Source of the DNA: Larix kaempferi
Taxonomy: Eukaryota > Streptophyta > Pinopsida > Pinales > Pinaceae
Length of the DNA stretch: 64,000 nt
Direction of reading: 5' to 3'
NCBI GenBank assembly: GCA_027924585.1
Contig: BSBM01000823.1
Location: 315,001-379,000, forward strand
Below the pieces are notes generated by a model, which was not told where the DNA came from, searched no databases, and was given only the letters and a program-made list of their open reading frames with translations. Position 1 is the first letter of the stretch; each line of letters begins with the position of its first letter. Of this stretch, positions 12,186 through 23,654 are shown in pieces. The position numbers were made by a program, and so were the translations under genes.

Positions 12186-12830
12186 GGGTTAGGGCTAGAG
12201 CTATAGAAGGAAATTGAATTAGGGTTAGAGTTAGAGTTAATAATGATGATGAAGATGGTGATGATGATGAAGACATGATGATGATGGTGATGGTGAGGAT
12301 GAAGAAGATGGCTTAGTGCTAGGTTTTGGGTGAGGGTTAGGGCTATAGTTATAGAAGGAAATTGAATTAGGGTTAGATTTAGAGTTAACAATGATGATGG
12401 TGATGGTGTTGACGATGAATACATGATGATGATGGTGACGTTGATGGTGATGGTGATGGTGATGGTGATGGTGATGGTGAGGATGAAGAAGATGGCTTAG
12501 TGCTATGGTTTGGGTGAGGGTTAGGGCTAGAGTTATAGACGAAAATTGAATTAGGGTTAGAGTTAGAGTTAATGATGATGATGAAGATGGAGGTGATGAT
12601 GAAGACGTTGATGATGATGGTGATGGTGATGGTGAGGATGAAGAATATGGTTTAGTGCTAGGGTTTGGGTGAGGGTTAGGGCTAGAATTTTAGAAGGAAA
12701 TTGAATTAGGGTTAGAGTTAGAGTTAATTATAATGATGAAGATGGTGGTGATGAAGAAGATGTTGATGCTGATGCTGATGCTGATGCTGATGGTGAGGAT
12801 GAAGAAGATGGTTTAGTGCTAGGGTTTGGG
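12186..12830. repeat. Minisatellite, four copies of about 150-185 bp
   Basis: Each copy starts 'gggttagggct', continues 'gaaattgaattagggttag', then a GAT/GGT-rich tract and 'gaggatgaagaagatgg.ttagtgct'. Copies start at 12186, 12334, 12518 and 12673; the last ends near 12830. Copy length varies through the internal GAT/GGT microsatellite. TTAGGG-like words occur but not as a perfect tandem run, so this is not a telomere. Confidence 0.9.
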
Positions 12831-13157
12831 TATCCTAAGAGTGTAAGACTCTAACTCTAGAGTGCCTTGTTTGCATGGATAAATGGATCATCTAAGTGCA
12901 CCTGTACTGGGATTATCTGAGGCATGCAAGCATGTATCCTCCTAGAGATTTCCCCCCATTAACTTAGACTGTAATCCTAACATATGAGTGCCTAGGGAAC
13001 TGCACTCTCTCACTGTGCATGCAAAACTAAATAAAGCAAAAAATGCAGAATTAGAACTGAACTGCTAATTTAGGAAAAACATCTAAACTGGAAATTAATG
13101 GAGGATGGTGCATGCATGCGCTCCCTATATCTCTCATCCATAAATTCTACTGCATCC
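12831..13157. other. Unassigned DNA beside the minus-strand LTR
   Basis: I see no coding region or clear repeat here. It could contain the true outer end of the neighbouring LTR, whose boundary is uncertain. Confidence 0.4.
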
Positions 13158-14349
13158 TGTTACATATTATTTTCACACCCAAGTGGCAATGTCCTAATCC
13201 TCTAATGCTACAAGTGCGACTTCCGAAGATGATTGCCACTGTCACCTCAACAAAGATTTTCCCAATTTTTAGGCCTACTTTAAAGGCCAAGGGTGTTGTG
13301 GGGAAAATGCACCTATAGTTCAGGGGAGAAACTACCAACTTACGGTGATAAAGATAGACTTACAAGCATTCTGCAAGTACAACAAATAAATGAAGAGATT
13401 AGGGTTTAGAGATATAAGCACCTTATTCAGAAGGTTGATCCTAGCTTTTCCTCCCTCGCTCTTCAATGCTTATCCAGTGTCGCAATGCCCAGACCTGCAA
13501 AACAACTTGATACCTTTCTCAAATACATTTGACTACATATATAATACTGATATCTATAATGGAAAGAGACATCAAACTATAATCAAACAGTGATCAAATC
13601 TTAAGACACATTAATAGGTCATATTTGGAAAGAGAAGAACGTCTGATCTTTATTAATGAATGAAAGCAAGTACATACAATTATACCTTCCTTCAAGCTTG
13701 GCACTTCACGAAACCTAGATTCAAGATCTCCTGCTTCCATTCTCCAAGGATCCCAACCTCTAAGAAATTGTACTAGGGTTTACCAAAACTGAAGCACAAG
13801 AGAGGGGGATGAAGGTCTCCATTCCTCCAGCATAACTTTGCAATTGGGCTTGGTCCTTTCACATGGCCCTTCTACCCTCCTTATATAATCAATGAGGAAG
13901 AGGAAAAGAAGTTATAACCACTGAAGAGGTTTCCCAACCAACTTAAGTTACTCGAATTTCGAGATTTTGACCAAAACAAGAGTGTACCCTACTCTACAGT
14001 ATACAAAGTCGCGTACATATGGCAATGGGCGCTACTTTAAATGAGACAAAGTCACGTACACACGCTACTATTATAACAGTAGAGTCGCGCTCATAATGAA
14101 AAATGGCCAAAAACAGGCTTTTCTGCTCATTTTCAGGAGATAGTTTGGTCTGGAAAAATGTTCCTAAGGGTCATATACATCAAATGGGTCAAGAATGAGG
14201 TAATTTCAACCATTTTTAGTGTCCCAAATGACTCCTCCATCCATAATTGTCCTGTTGTGTGACTGAACTTGATCTCAAGAAGTGTCGTCATGCGACCAAG
14301 GGAAACAAGTGTCGTCACGGACGGAGAGGTGTCATTTCAAGATATAACA
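13158..14349 (-). repeat. 3' LTR of the minus-strand Ty3 element (outer end tentative)
   Basis: The inner boundary is well supported: the minus strand reads TTAGGGGGCATC and then TGTTATATCTTG starting at 14349. A TATATAAG box lies at 13888-13881 on the minus strand. The outer end at 13158 (plus-strand TGTTACATA) is only the best TG...CA candidate, since no second LTR is present for comparison. Confidence 0.5.
13881..13888 (-). promoter_or_regulatory. TATA box of the minus-strand Ty3 LTR
   Basis: The minus strand reads GATTATATAAGG, about 460 bp into the LTR from its start at 14349. Position and sequence suit the LTR core promoter. Confidence 0.5.
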
Positions 14350-14351
14350 GA

Positions 14352-14361
14352 TGCCCCCTAA
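14352..14361 (-). other. Polypurine tract of the minus-strand Ty3 element
   Basis: The minus strand reads TAGGGGGCAT just before the LTR start. Plant Tat-type elements typically carry such a G-run here, where plus-strand DNA synthesis is primed. Confidence 0.6.
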
Positions 14362-14799
14362 TGTATGAGGTCAGAGGGAGTACGGGAAACGATGGCTGAA
14401 ATACATTATAAAAAATAAAAAAGAGTTGAATCGTGGAGGAACGGAGAAACCAAGAATCATAGGCTCAAATGAAGTACCTGAAAGCAAAGGCAAAGTCAGA
14501 CAAACTTATCCTTGGGGTAACTGTCCATGTTCAAATGGTGAAACATGACCTCCAAGAGGATACAATAATGATCCAAAATACTGATGCATCTATCATGGCC
14601 ACTAAAGTACAAGCGTGGATCCATGAAGAACATAAGTGTAAACATAGCCACATAAATACAAGGTGGATCTATGTCAAAACTGGAGAACATAGCCATAGAG
14701 AACAAGCTGGATCTATGTCTCATCAAGAGCCAAAAAGAGTGTGGCTCAGTCTTGCGCAACTTGGGCGATAACATAAATGAGGTGATGCTATCGAGGATC

Positions 14800-15250
14800 C
14801 CAAGGTCTTCATCCAAAAACAACCCAAGGTACAAACCTATCCATGCGAATAAATGAGCTGTTGTCGAACATGGGAGGTATCGTTTGATTACCGGTCATTG
14901 ATGTATACCGTTAACAAATGCGAGGGTGTCCACCAATAATGAAAATGGAACCCAAGGTACCTAGTACATTCAAGCAAGTGCGAATAGATGGTCTTGCCGT
15001 CGAACACTTGAAGAATCCATCGGATAGGAGACATTGATGTATTCCCATCTATCCAATAGCGAGGGAAACTGCCACTAATGACTGCAATCCCCAAGGTACT
15101 AACCGAAACTCTAAACTTCATTCCCAGAGCACAATGAGTTGAAGTCGATGGGAAGAAGTCCGTTGGAAGGGAGGCCTTAATGCATCCTCCATCATCCAAC
15201 ACGAGGGACACTCAACAGGTATGAGCTGATTTGAAGTAGGACTAAACACA
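14800..15250. repeat. Degenerate tandem units of about 140 bp in the Ty3 3' region
   Basis: Three diverged units share 'cattgatgtat', 'gcgaggg', 'ccaccaat/gccactaat' and 'ccaaggtac' in the same order. They belong to the repetitive 3' untranslated part of the minus-strand element. Similarity is loose and unit edges are uncertain. Confidence 0.5.
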
Positions 15251-15619
15251 TGATGAAACAGACTGACACCAAGGAATGGCCGACACATGAGGTCAAGGCA
15301 ACTGCAGAATGGCCGACACAGGTTATATCCTTGAACAGTGAGCACGACACAAGAGTGACTTAGGCAGCTTTGAACACAAAGGGACCACGATGCAAGTCTG
15401 CAATGTAGGAGACATTAACGGATTCTCCAAATGATTGGAAGACTAACCAAACGGAGGAGTAGGAACTCTGAGATCAAGTTTACCCTAAGGCCAACACTAG
15501 AACCCAACTTGTTTGATAGACTCAAAACAGGTGCTTTGTTCAAGGAGATAGTTGACTCGCTGCCATCATATTGAAAGATATTTTGACATTCTTCCCTTCC
15601 CTTTCCTTTTTAATTTTTT

Positions 15620-16190
15620 AACGAGCTTGACAAAGAACTAAAGCATGCTCGACGGTATTTTCATATTTAAGGAGTCTGAAAAACCTAGAAGAAAACTCCA
15701 TACACCTATCCGTGGATTTTATATCGAGCCCGGATTGGTCTGTGCTCGGCGGTGTTTTCTTGCTTATAGAGTTGAAAAACTTAAACAGTCCTCTATACAC
15801 CTATCTCGTGGATTTCACATCGAGCCCAAGTAGGTGAATGCTCGCTTGGTGTTTTCACATTTCGAGAGTCTGAAAACCCTAAAGACGACTCCAAAGGTCC
15901 TTTTTCGTAAAGTTAGTCTCCTTCCCCGAAAAAGTGTAAAATGATGGAAGAAGAACTCTTCTAGCGCATACAAGAGTATACCTAGAGTATACCTTTTCCG
16001 TAAATTATCCACCAAGGCCCGGAAAAGGGGTAATTCTATACCTAAGTGGATGTCGGTTCAGTTATTTTAACGAGCCCGAAAAGACAACTATGCTCGGCAA
16101 ACTTTTCCTATTTAAGGAGTCTGAAAAGGGCTTAAAAGAACTCCATAGGGATCTTTTCCATAAAGGTTTAACGAGTCCGGAAAAGTAAAC
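15620..16190. repeat. Diverged tandem units of about 110-140 bp in the Ty3 3' region
   Basis: Units carry 'taacgagc/tcgagccc', 'tgctcg..ggt.ttttc', 'agtctgaaaa' and 'ctccata/ctccaaa' in repeated order. They grade into the shorter array at 16190-16455, which shares the 'taacgagct' and 'gctcg' words, so the short units probably derive from these. Confidence 0.6.
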
Positions 16191-16455
16191 TCATGACCTC
16201 CTTACTGTTTTTAACGAGCTCAAAGGAGATAGGAAAATGCTCACAACTTCCTTACTGTTTTTAACGAGCTCGAAGTGAAGATGAAAGAAATGCTCATAAC
16301 CTACTTACTGTTTTTAACGAGCTCGAAGTGAAGGTAGAAGAATGCTCGTAGCCTCCTTACTGTTTTTAACGAGCTCGAAGGAAAGGTGGAAGACTGCTCG
16401 TAACCTACTTACTGTTTTTAACGAGCTCGAAGTGAAGGCAGAAGAATGCTCGCAA
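16190..16455. repeat. Five tandem copies of a 52-bp unit
   Basis: 'ttactgtttttaacgagctc' occurs at 16202, 16252, 16305, 16357 and 16409, with spacings of 50, 53, 52 and 52 bp. Each copy ends with an 'agaa.tgctc' segment. The homogeneity against the older units to the left suggests recent local amplification inside the element's 3' region. Confidence 0.9.
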
Positions 16456-16900
16456 TGGGAGGAGACGAGTGTCAGGGACATGCAAAACTAGCTCCAAGCG
16501 CATGGAACAAAGCTATGCCTAATGCAAGGAACATGGGCACGATAAGGACACTCAGGGTGTGTCTCCTCCAGGTAAAAGGTGTCAAATTGAAAAGGCAAAA
16601 TGATACAGGGCTTAGCAGAAATGATATCAGAGATGGAGGCTTATACAACGGGCTAAAAGCGTGGAAGCCGGCTTCAGGCTCATTAGCGCAAGCGGGATCA
16701 TAATAGATGCATATGCAATTTGAACACAAAGATGGGAACCTTATCAGGGATGGCCAGAAATATATGAGGAAGAAAGATATGAGGCTTCTTCTCAAAGTCA
16801 TGGTGAATCTAAAAAGGCTCCCGAACCTATGAGAAAAACTCAGCATGGGCACCAGAATGGCATAAGGGTGCTGACTAGGATGACCCATGTTAGGTAGGTT
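16456..16900. other. Segment between the 52-bp array and the protease frame
   Basis: Part of the minus-strand element with no recognisable domain. Open frames on both strands are short and look fortuitous. Confidence 0.4.
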
Positions 16901-18939
16901 CTACTGTCGGACTGGTGCACAATGCATAAAGAGATGGCTAACACACCAATATCCAACAGGTTCGACCCTATGGAGAATTCGGATGGCAAAAGGTTCAAAT
17001 GCAACATAACAGCGGGGAAGCCTAATCCTATATGCAAGGTTCCGAATATACCTGACATGGTCGCACAAGGTGTCGAAAATGACCAGTAAGCAAGTATACA
17101 TCCAGCTAAGAATCCTGTCTCCAAGAAACATTAGTACCGGGATCATATCTAAAACATATGTAAATAAAGACCCGATACAAGTCACTATGGTAGAAATACT
17201 TTCAACTTCACTATCATCAACAATAGGCATAAACAAGGCAAAGTTTTCAAATGAAGACTCTATGGTACCCAAGCCCGAGGACTTACAATCAACAAGATCA
17301 ACTTCAGGATGAAGATCAAAGTTGAAGGACATGATGGAATCTGCAGAAACAAATTCATCATTACGGGAGTTGAAAATTCTAGAAGCAGAATCAAACTCAG
17401 CAGGAACACCGATTTGCAGATCTATAGGAGAGTCCAAAGACTCAATAGTAGGAAGATCAAACTTTAAGGTCAAACCGGGGCTGGACATGACTGCGACTGG
17501 ATCAACATCCAAGTGAATGGCAGACTGTACCATAGACTCTAGGAAAACTTCATCGGAAGGAAGTATATCATCCCAGATAGAATACATATCTAAACATTCA
17601 GATGGAGATGTCACTTGGTCAAAAGCTGGGACCAAGTCCCGAGAAGGTAAGCATGAATTCAGAGACTTCTTCTCAGTAGCATTTGAACTCAATGAACAAT
17701 ATGCCACATGAGGCGCATGTGACATAGTAGTGCCTAATGACGAGAGATCGGACTGGTCTACAGTTGGGTAATAAGGAGGATCAACGAATGCAAGCTGGTC
17801 GATGGTGACAATGTTTTCGTTATGAGGGAAATGCATCACACGAAAAAGCGTAGACACCACAGCATGCATAGCATAAACGTAATCACGCCCAAGGATCATA
17901 TCAAAGTCCACAGGGTCCTTTAGAACCATAAAATCAACTAAGACTGTTTTTCCACCCAAGGTAACAGGTGCCTGACGGAGGAATCCGATCGGTTCACTAG
18001 GTCTTCTATTGAAGGTCAACGGCCAATTAACAGTTGGAATAACATTAGGGAAACCCAAATCTCTCCAAGCATAAGCGGATAAGATACTAACAGAAGCACC
18101 TTCATCAACAATACATCGATCAACCGTATGGTTCCCGATATCAACCTTTATTTGAAAAGGTGTCGAAGAAGGAAGACTAGGCTCGACTAGACTATTCCAA
18201 TCAAAGGAAACAATCCTAGGGCTTGGTAGGGGTTCAAATGGCACAGATGAAGTGCCCCCTTTTTCAGGAACATCCAAACTGGAAATGCAGAAGACTTCAG
18301 TAGTAGGTGCATCAATCTCTGAAGGACTAATGGGATTAGTCGAAGATTGCATCGATTCAATCACTTCACTCTCCGAAGGAAGAGTGGGGTCAACCAAAGA
18401 TTGCATTGGTTCAACCACTTTATCAACCAAAGGTTTGACTGCAGGGAATCTATAGACAACTCAGGAACAGAGGTTCCTTCAGACATGGACCACACTCTTC
18501 GTGCCTCTGGAATGGCAGGGCATCGGTGAGTAAGGTGATCTCCCTTACAAAGTTTACAAGGGAACTTTGGTTTCCGTCCTATAGGTTTAGACTCCTTTAC
18601 AACGTCAGTACTCTCAGCATGACTAGCATTGGCTGACAGCTTGCCCCCAGCATAACTCACAGAGGCTGGTTGCTCAGAAGCAGAAGACTTTTGAACTAAG
18701 GACCACACTTTTTGCACTTCTGGAAGTACAGGGCACAAGTAAGTAAGGTGGTCTCCCTCGCAAAACTTACAAGGGAACTTAAGCTTCTGTTTGTTGGGTT
18801 TGTCGACAATGTCAACTCCCTCAGCATGAATTGCAGTGGCTGATCTGGTGTCTCCAGTATGACTCACAGGAACTGGTGACTTGTCATTAATATGACTAGC
18901 AGTGATCAATGACGTGTCCTCAAACTTGTTTGAAGACAC
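16901..18939 (-). pseudogene. gag-protease relic with duplicated zinc knuckles
   Basis: Two minus-strand frames overlap at 18361-18430, so one frameshift near 18440-18470 breaks a single protein. The N-terminal part carries two CX2CX3HX4C knuckles, CKFCEGDHLTYLC and CKLCKGDHLTHRC, inside a duplicated module of about 60 residues that ends PEVQKVWS/PEARRVWS. The second frame (509 codons, uninterrupted) holds a retropepsin-like segment: CIVDEGASVSIL, then ILGRDY about 85 residues later. The usual D(T/S)G is DEG here, which would be inactive in classical retropepsins, although related plant elements may carry it too. The remaining roughly 300 residues are acidic and unassigned. No RT follows. Confidence 0.7.
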
Positions 18940-18942
18940 GTC
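18911..18942. repeat. 32-bp near-perfect palindrome
   Basis: 'gacgtgtc' at the left and 'gacacgtc' at the right flank a nearly self-complementary core, 'ctcaaacttgtttgaa'. A second partial copy, 'ttcaaacttgtttgaag', follows at about 18951-18967. It sits where recognisable gag sequence ends, at the apparent truncation point of the minus-strand element. Confidence 0.8.
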
Positions 18943-18960
18943 ATTAGGATTTCAAACTTG

Positions 18961-19781
18961 TTTGAAGATTAAGATGTGTTTTCCATTAAGTTAAAGTCCC
19001 ATGTGAGTGCTTAATTTAGAAAGTTGCAAGTGAATTAATCAAATAGACACCTTTCAGAAATAAATATTTGCTCATGTGTAAAATGAAAGATCATTCATGG
19101 ATAAATAAAGATATTCACAAAACTTAAATGAACAATGAACCATAATGTTGTAGAATCAAAATTCACATTAAAACATGTTGGCTTATTTCCCAAAATCGTC
19201 GACAAATGATATTATCTAATAATGCCAAGGTTATAGTTATTAGTTTACGAGTGATTATTGAATAAGACCCTTTTGGAGAGAGTAAAATGTTTGCAAAACG
19301 GTGTCACCCAATCTATTAAGGGTCCAACTAAGTTGTAGTGATTTGAATCACTTCAATAAACATGGCTGAAATCTTATCTACACAAACTTAATTAATTAAA
19401 TGTTTTTCCATATGATCCATGAGCATATAGATATAAAACGATGTGCTGGAAATAAAATTAGTAAACCACTTATAAAGGTTTGGTAACTTCTAGAATGTAA
19501 ATGATTAGATGATTGTAAACATTCATTCAATAAACCATAAACATTTAGGATATGTTGTGTGTAATTGCTTAAGACAAACTTGTGAAATAATAACCATTCA
19601 AATAACGTGCAATTAACACTATGATCCATAGATGAGAGTTGTGTATCGTGATAAACTAGTCATTATATATGTGGCGAGGGTCCTATTTCAAATGGATTAA
19701 TTTAGGATAATCAAATTATTTTAGGTGTTGTATAAGAAGTGGTTATGAACCTAGTAAGTCCAAGGGTGAATCCTATAGATC
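18961..19781. other. AT-rich unassigned DNA
   Basis: No coding domain, PBS or LTR-like sequence found. In particular I see no partner for the LTR at 13158-14349. Confidence 0.5.
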
Positions 19782-20830
19782 TCTAGGATGGAAAGGTTGT
19801 TTTGGAAAAGGATGGTAGTTGGTTGAAGGTTAGAGATGGAGGAGACAATTCTTTAAAGCATGTTGATACTGATAAAGGTGAAGCCAACAAAGGGATGCAG
19901 GCGAATGATGTTGGTAGTGTCAAAATGAGGAGGAAGAAGTGTGTAAAACATAAAATCTCTCTTATGAGGCTAGTCCTAGGAAAGGATATCAAAATGCATG
20001 AGGTGGTAGGAATGGATTTCCATGCTTTTGTTGGAAGATTTCATGGTAAAAAGGTGGGGGAGTTGTCTCTAAGGGTGTATTTATAGGAAATATGGGCTCT
20101 TAGGCTTGGTTACATTCCTAATTTATTTATATCAACTACAAGTTACCTAGGGTTTCTTTTCATATATCAAGAGGATTTTGAGGAATATTTTGGCCCATGA
20201 TTGGAAGTGGGAGATGATTTTGCTTATGCTAAAACAATGGTCCCATTTTTTTAATTCATACTCAAAGATGAATGACATCGATCCAGTTTCGATGAAGTGT
20301 CTTAGTCTTCCTCTGGACTTCCAGTCACCTTCAATGGAGGCTCAACCTTACTTAGATCAATGCCAAAAGAAAATTGGCACGTCTATTAAAGACTTCGCAT
20401 TAAGTTTGCAATATCCTTCCTTTGATTTTGAAAATTTTGGGATAGTATACTCATTTCGGGACAGTTATTAGGGTTTGTCTTTCTCTTTGAAATGATTGAA
20501 GGGGGATAGGAAATTCAAGGATATGTGTGTTGCAGTTATTCTACTGAGGGATCCCCTATTGGGTCTGATTCTAGTAATGGGGATTTTGAGGTAAATAATC
20601 AAAATAGGAAGGGCCCTAGTGTGGAAGGTAATAGATATTATTTAATATCTAAGAAGGAGGCTCTTGGTGATGATAAAGAGGGGTTTGAATGGGGTTTGGT
20701 TTGTTTTGAAGAGAAAGGCCATAAGGGTTTTAGTAGAGGTAGAAGATATAATTTATGCATTGCTAAGGAGAGGGATCTAAAGAGAGGGACCATGGTTGAG
20801 GTGATGACAAGGAGGTTCATATGACTCCAA
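19782..20830 (+). pseudogene. DUF4283-like relic (possible L1-type LINE ORF1)
   Basis: Frame 2 reads LEKDGSWLKVRDGG, then HAFVGRFHGKKVGELSLRVY, a TAG, and EIWALRLGYIPNLF. The text then moves to frame 3 (RNILAHDWKWEMILLMLKQW, NDIDPVSMKCLSLPLDFQSP). This order (a VGRF.G.K opening, W.L.LGY, a W...M.LMLKQW block, then LP.LPL.FW-type) is how I remember DUF4283 proteins, which in plants are often linked to non-LTR retrotransposons. A basic, Gly-rich tail follows to about 20820. No LINE endonuclease or RT is found downstream, so this is an isolated fragment. Assignment is from memory of the family. Confidence 0.5.
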
Positions 20831-21329
20831 TGAATCTTCCATGGATCATGGGGTAAAATGATGTCTTGAACCATTGAGTTGACTATGTTCAATATGTGTC
20901 TTAACCTCAAAAAATCCAAGATACTTAAATTGCAAAGAGTGATTATCAATATTACCAAAACATTGAAGACATTATCAACACTAAGGGTCTATGCCAACTT
21001 GTGCAAGTAGTAGTTCAACACATTAGCCATGCTTTCATTAAAGGAAAAATCATTATCGAAGATAAAATCACGTATGGAAAAATGTAATCAAAGACAAACT
21101 CATATACACAAGTGCAAATCCACCTATTAATATGCAAAAATGATCCAATCATGTACACTTTTTGGAAAAATGGAACATCATTCCCAATGTCTATATAACG
21201 GCAACTCGTGCCTTGTACAAAAAAACCAACTCGTGCCCTATACAAAATATTGCCCATGGTTCCCTATACAAAATATGGCAACTCGTGCCAAAAATGCCAC
21301 ATCGTGGCTAGTGTACATAGGATGGTCTC
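20831..21329. other. Unassigned DNA with short repeats
   Basis: Contains repeated 'ctatacaaaatat' and 'caactcgtgcc' words at about 21198-21290. It would be the 3' flank of the minus-strand gene candidate that ends at 21330. No coding region seen. Confidence 0.4.
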
Positions 21330-22267
21330 TCAATCCTCCTGCCCACCCTCGGATCTCCCGGGTGCATCTCCAAAATCGATCTTCCTCTTCTTCGTGCTAG
21401 AGAAAGCTTGGTCCTTCTGACATCTTTGAGCACATCCCCCTGAGCCCTGAAACGACAACAATAATATCTCAACTTTTCCTGACAATTATACAAGTATAAA
21501 ACATAATTTCAAAATAAAAATAGTTTTCAAATCTTGGATAACTCACCACATGCGAGATTGTAAGTCGTGAGGGGGTATCCCTCCTCCATGATCCTAGTCT
21601 CTCGATAATTCCACCCTACAACATTTAGAACAATCAGATCAATGTTGAAACTAGATTCATATAGTAATTTCTGTTAAAATTGAACGAGATTTTCTTAAAC
21701 TAGTCAATCTCACTGTGAACAAAATCAGCTGGTCTTCGGGGCTGGCAGATGGAGCAGTCGGCTGGACATCCTGCTTCGATGCTAGGGTGGAAGGTAAAGG
21801 GGAGGATGTAGCCACATCAATGGTGGATACACCACTGGGGGGAACCGTGGAAGAAAGGGGGGGTGGCAGGAGGAGGCATGGACTGGGGTGGGCGAAGTGG
21901 AGATGGATGTCTAGGGCTATAAATCCCAACTGGCTGTTGTAAGAATCGGGGCACCCTGGAAGGGGAAGTGAGTGTGGTGGGGGAATGTGGGGGGGGGACA
22001 ATGTTTGTGTTGTGGTAGACGGATGGGTGACTATGGATGGGTGGTGTGCCGTGGTTGGATGGAAGAGGGTGGGAACATGGGAAACTGATATGGAGGTGGA
22101 GTTGGATATGAAACGTATGGGGGAGTTGGATGGAACTGTTGTGATATAAAGGAGGGGGGGTTGGATGGAAGGGGTTGGGGAATGGGGCATGTATGCCATG
22201 GGATAAAACAGGCATATAGGTTGGTCGAAAGGTCGGGGAGGGAGGAATAATGGCACTGGTAGGTCGA
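21330..22267 (-). CDS. Candidate three-exon gene for a Pro/Ser-rich protein with a basic C-terminus
   Basis: Minus strand. Exon A (about 22267-21714) encodes a Pro/Ser/His-rich segment of about 185 residues without stops. A GTGAGA...GTAG intron (21713-21616, 98 nt) leads to exon B (21615-21547, 23 codons). A GTGAGT...TTTCAG intron (21546-21447, 100 nt) leads to exon C (21446-21330), ending in TGA. Both junctions keep phase 0, and exon C carries a nuclear-localisation-like KKRK. The start lies further upstream: a TAG precedes exon A and no ATG opens it, so a 5' exon (perhaps at about 22380-22450) is needed. I do not recognise the protein; it could be a transposon accessory protein or a host gene. 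Low complexity weakens the coding claim, but the splice phase supports it. Confidence 0.4.
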
Positions 22268-23649
22268 GCTATTCACACTTGCATACACATTTATAACCTC
22301 ATAGTTTAATATACATAAATATAAATATACACGAACAAGTCATCGTATTTGAAAATAAATTTATGCTTTAATACACACGATACATGCGCACGTGGAGAAC
22401 TGTTGGTCCCCAGTGGCGATGGTTAGTCACTGGAGCCCGCGGACACCTGTGCAAACACTACAATTTTTAGACTGAATTTATAAAAACAATATTAACAATA
22501 ATAAACACAATGCAAATAAGAATGACAACGATGGTACTTAAAAAACATGACTGCAATAAATTTATATTCAAGTTAGATGATATTCAATATTCTAAAAGGA
22601 TAGAAGGTGGCATCGCATGAAATTAAAATTAAATAAGGTGACACGGCATAGAAGGTTACATGGTGAGCTTTTCCTTTTCTAGAGTCATCCCCATGAGTAG
22701 GTGAGATTTTCCTTTGGCACTAGAGAGATGTGCAGCGCCTCATAAGCAAATGGAATTCATGTCCATTTACAAATTTGAATCGGAAACCTATGTAATGTGT
22801 TCGGGTTCTTGATGAAGAGTTCCTAGGTTTTGATGTCTTCTTATAGATTTGTAGTTTCCTACAATTACAATTCACCCAGTGGAAAAGTATTTGCATCCCT
22901 AGAGTGAGGATCTTGAGTCCCTTTATTTTCATAACATTTACATCATCAGATAAAATGGCATCTCATTGTTTCAATTTGCAAAGAGGTGCTAAATAGCAGT
23001 TAAGTTAGTGTGCATGTTATTTAATACACTTTAGAGTGTTGATCATTAGAAAAAGAAAGAAAGAGAAATATTTTTCATGATTAACTTACCTACAAGGTTG
23101 AATGTTCCATGCTCTTTTGTGTTGAATGAGTAATTATGTGTTCTTGATTGAATAACTATGTTGTCAGAATGATATCACTTGATTGAAATCAAAAAAATCT
23201 TGAGTGAAATAAGTTAAATGAGTATTCTTGATGCCAAATGTTTTACCAAGTTGTATTTGAATCAAGATAATAGCAAGGCCCCATAGACCATATTTGTAAA
23301 ATTATAGCTTTTCCTTATGGGCCTTACATCATTTTCGAAAAATTTAGTGACAGTACATGTGATAAGTTGTTTTACGTTGTTTATATGTCTTTCCTGATAG
23401 CATGTTCTAGGAGTAGTAATATGATTACTTTCAGTCTCAGGTATTAAAATAAATTGGAAATCATGTGATAATAAACTGGGGTAATAAGGACATGAGAAAC
23501 ATCAGGTTCTTGAATTTCTAGAAGCTTGGCCCCTATGATTCTCTTTTTCCTGAGAGTTTTGCACAATGCAATGAAAATTCATAGCAATAAATAGTTTTCC
23601 TATTGGTCTCAGTGAATGAAAAAGTGACAAGTACAACATCTCAGTTAAC
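22268..23649. other. Unassigned DNA upstream of the gene candidate
   Basis: May contain a 5' exon of the minus-strand gene at about 22380-22450, after an acceptor-like TTTGCACAG. Otherwise no domain or repeat was recognised. Confidence 0.4.
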
Positions 23650-23654
23650 TCAAT
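23650..23654. repeat. Target site duplication, left copy (TCAAT)
   Basis: The five bases before the 5' LTR are TCAAT, identical to the five after the 3' LTR at 32309-32313. This is the duplication left by integrase. Confidence 0.9.

Larger units (their letters stand above)
13158..18960 (-). mobile_element. 5'-truncated Ty3-type (Tat/Ogre-like) element
   Basis: Read on the minus strand: zinc-knuckle gag (18939-18400), aspartic protease-like segment (about 18200-17850) and further open sequence to 16901, tandem-repeat region (16455-14800), polypurine tract (about 14361-14352) and 3' LTR (14349 downward). No RT, RNase H, integrase, PBS or second LTR is seen up to 19780, so the copy is 5'-truncated and probably non-autonomous. 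Tandem repeats between the coding part and the 3' LTR are a known trait of Tat/Ogre elements. Confidence 0.65.

Noticed and set aside
12186-12830. Interstitial telomere
   Set aside because: TTAGGG words are scattered in a 150-bp unit; plant telomeres are usually TTTAGGG, and no uninterrupted run exists.
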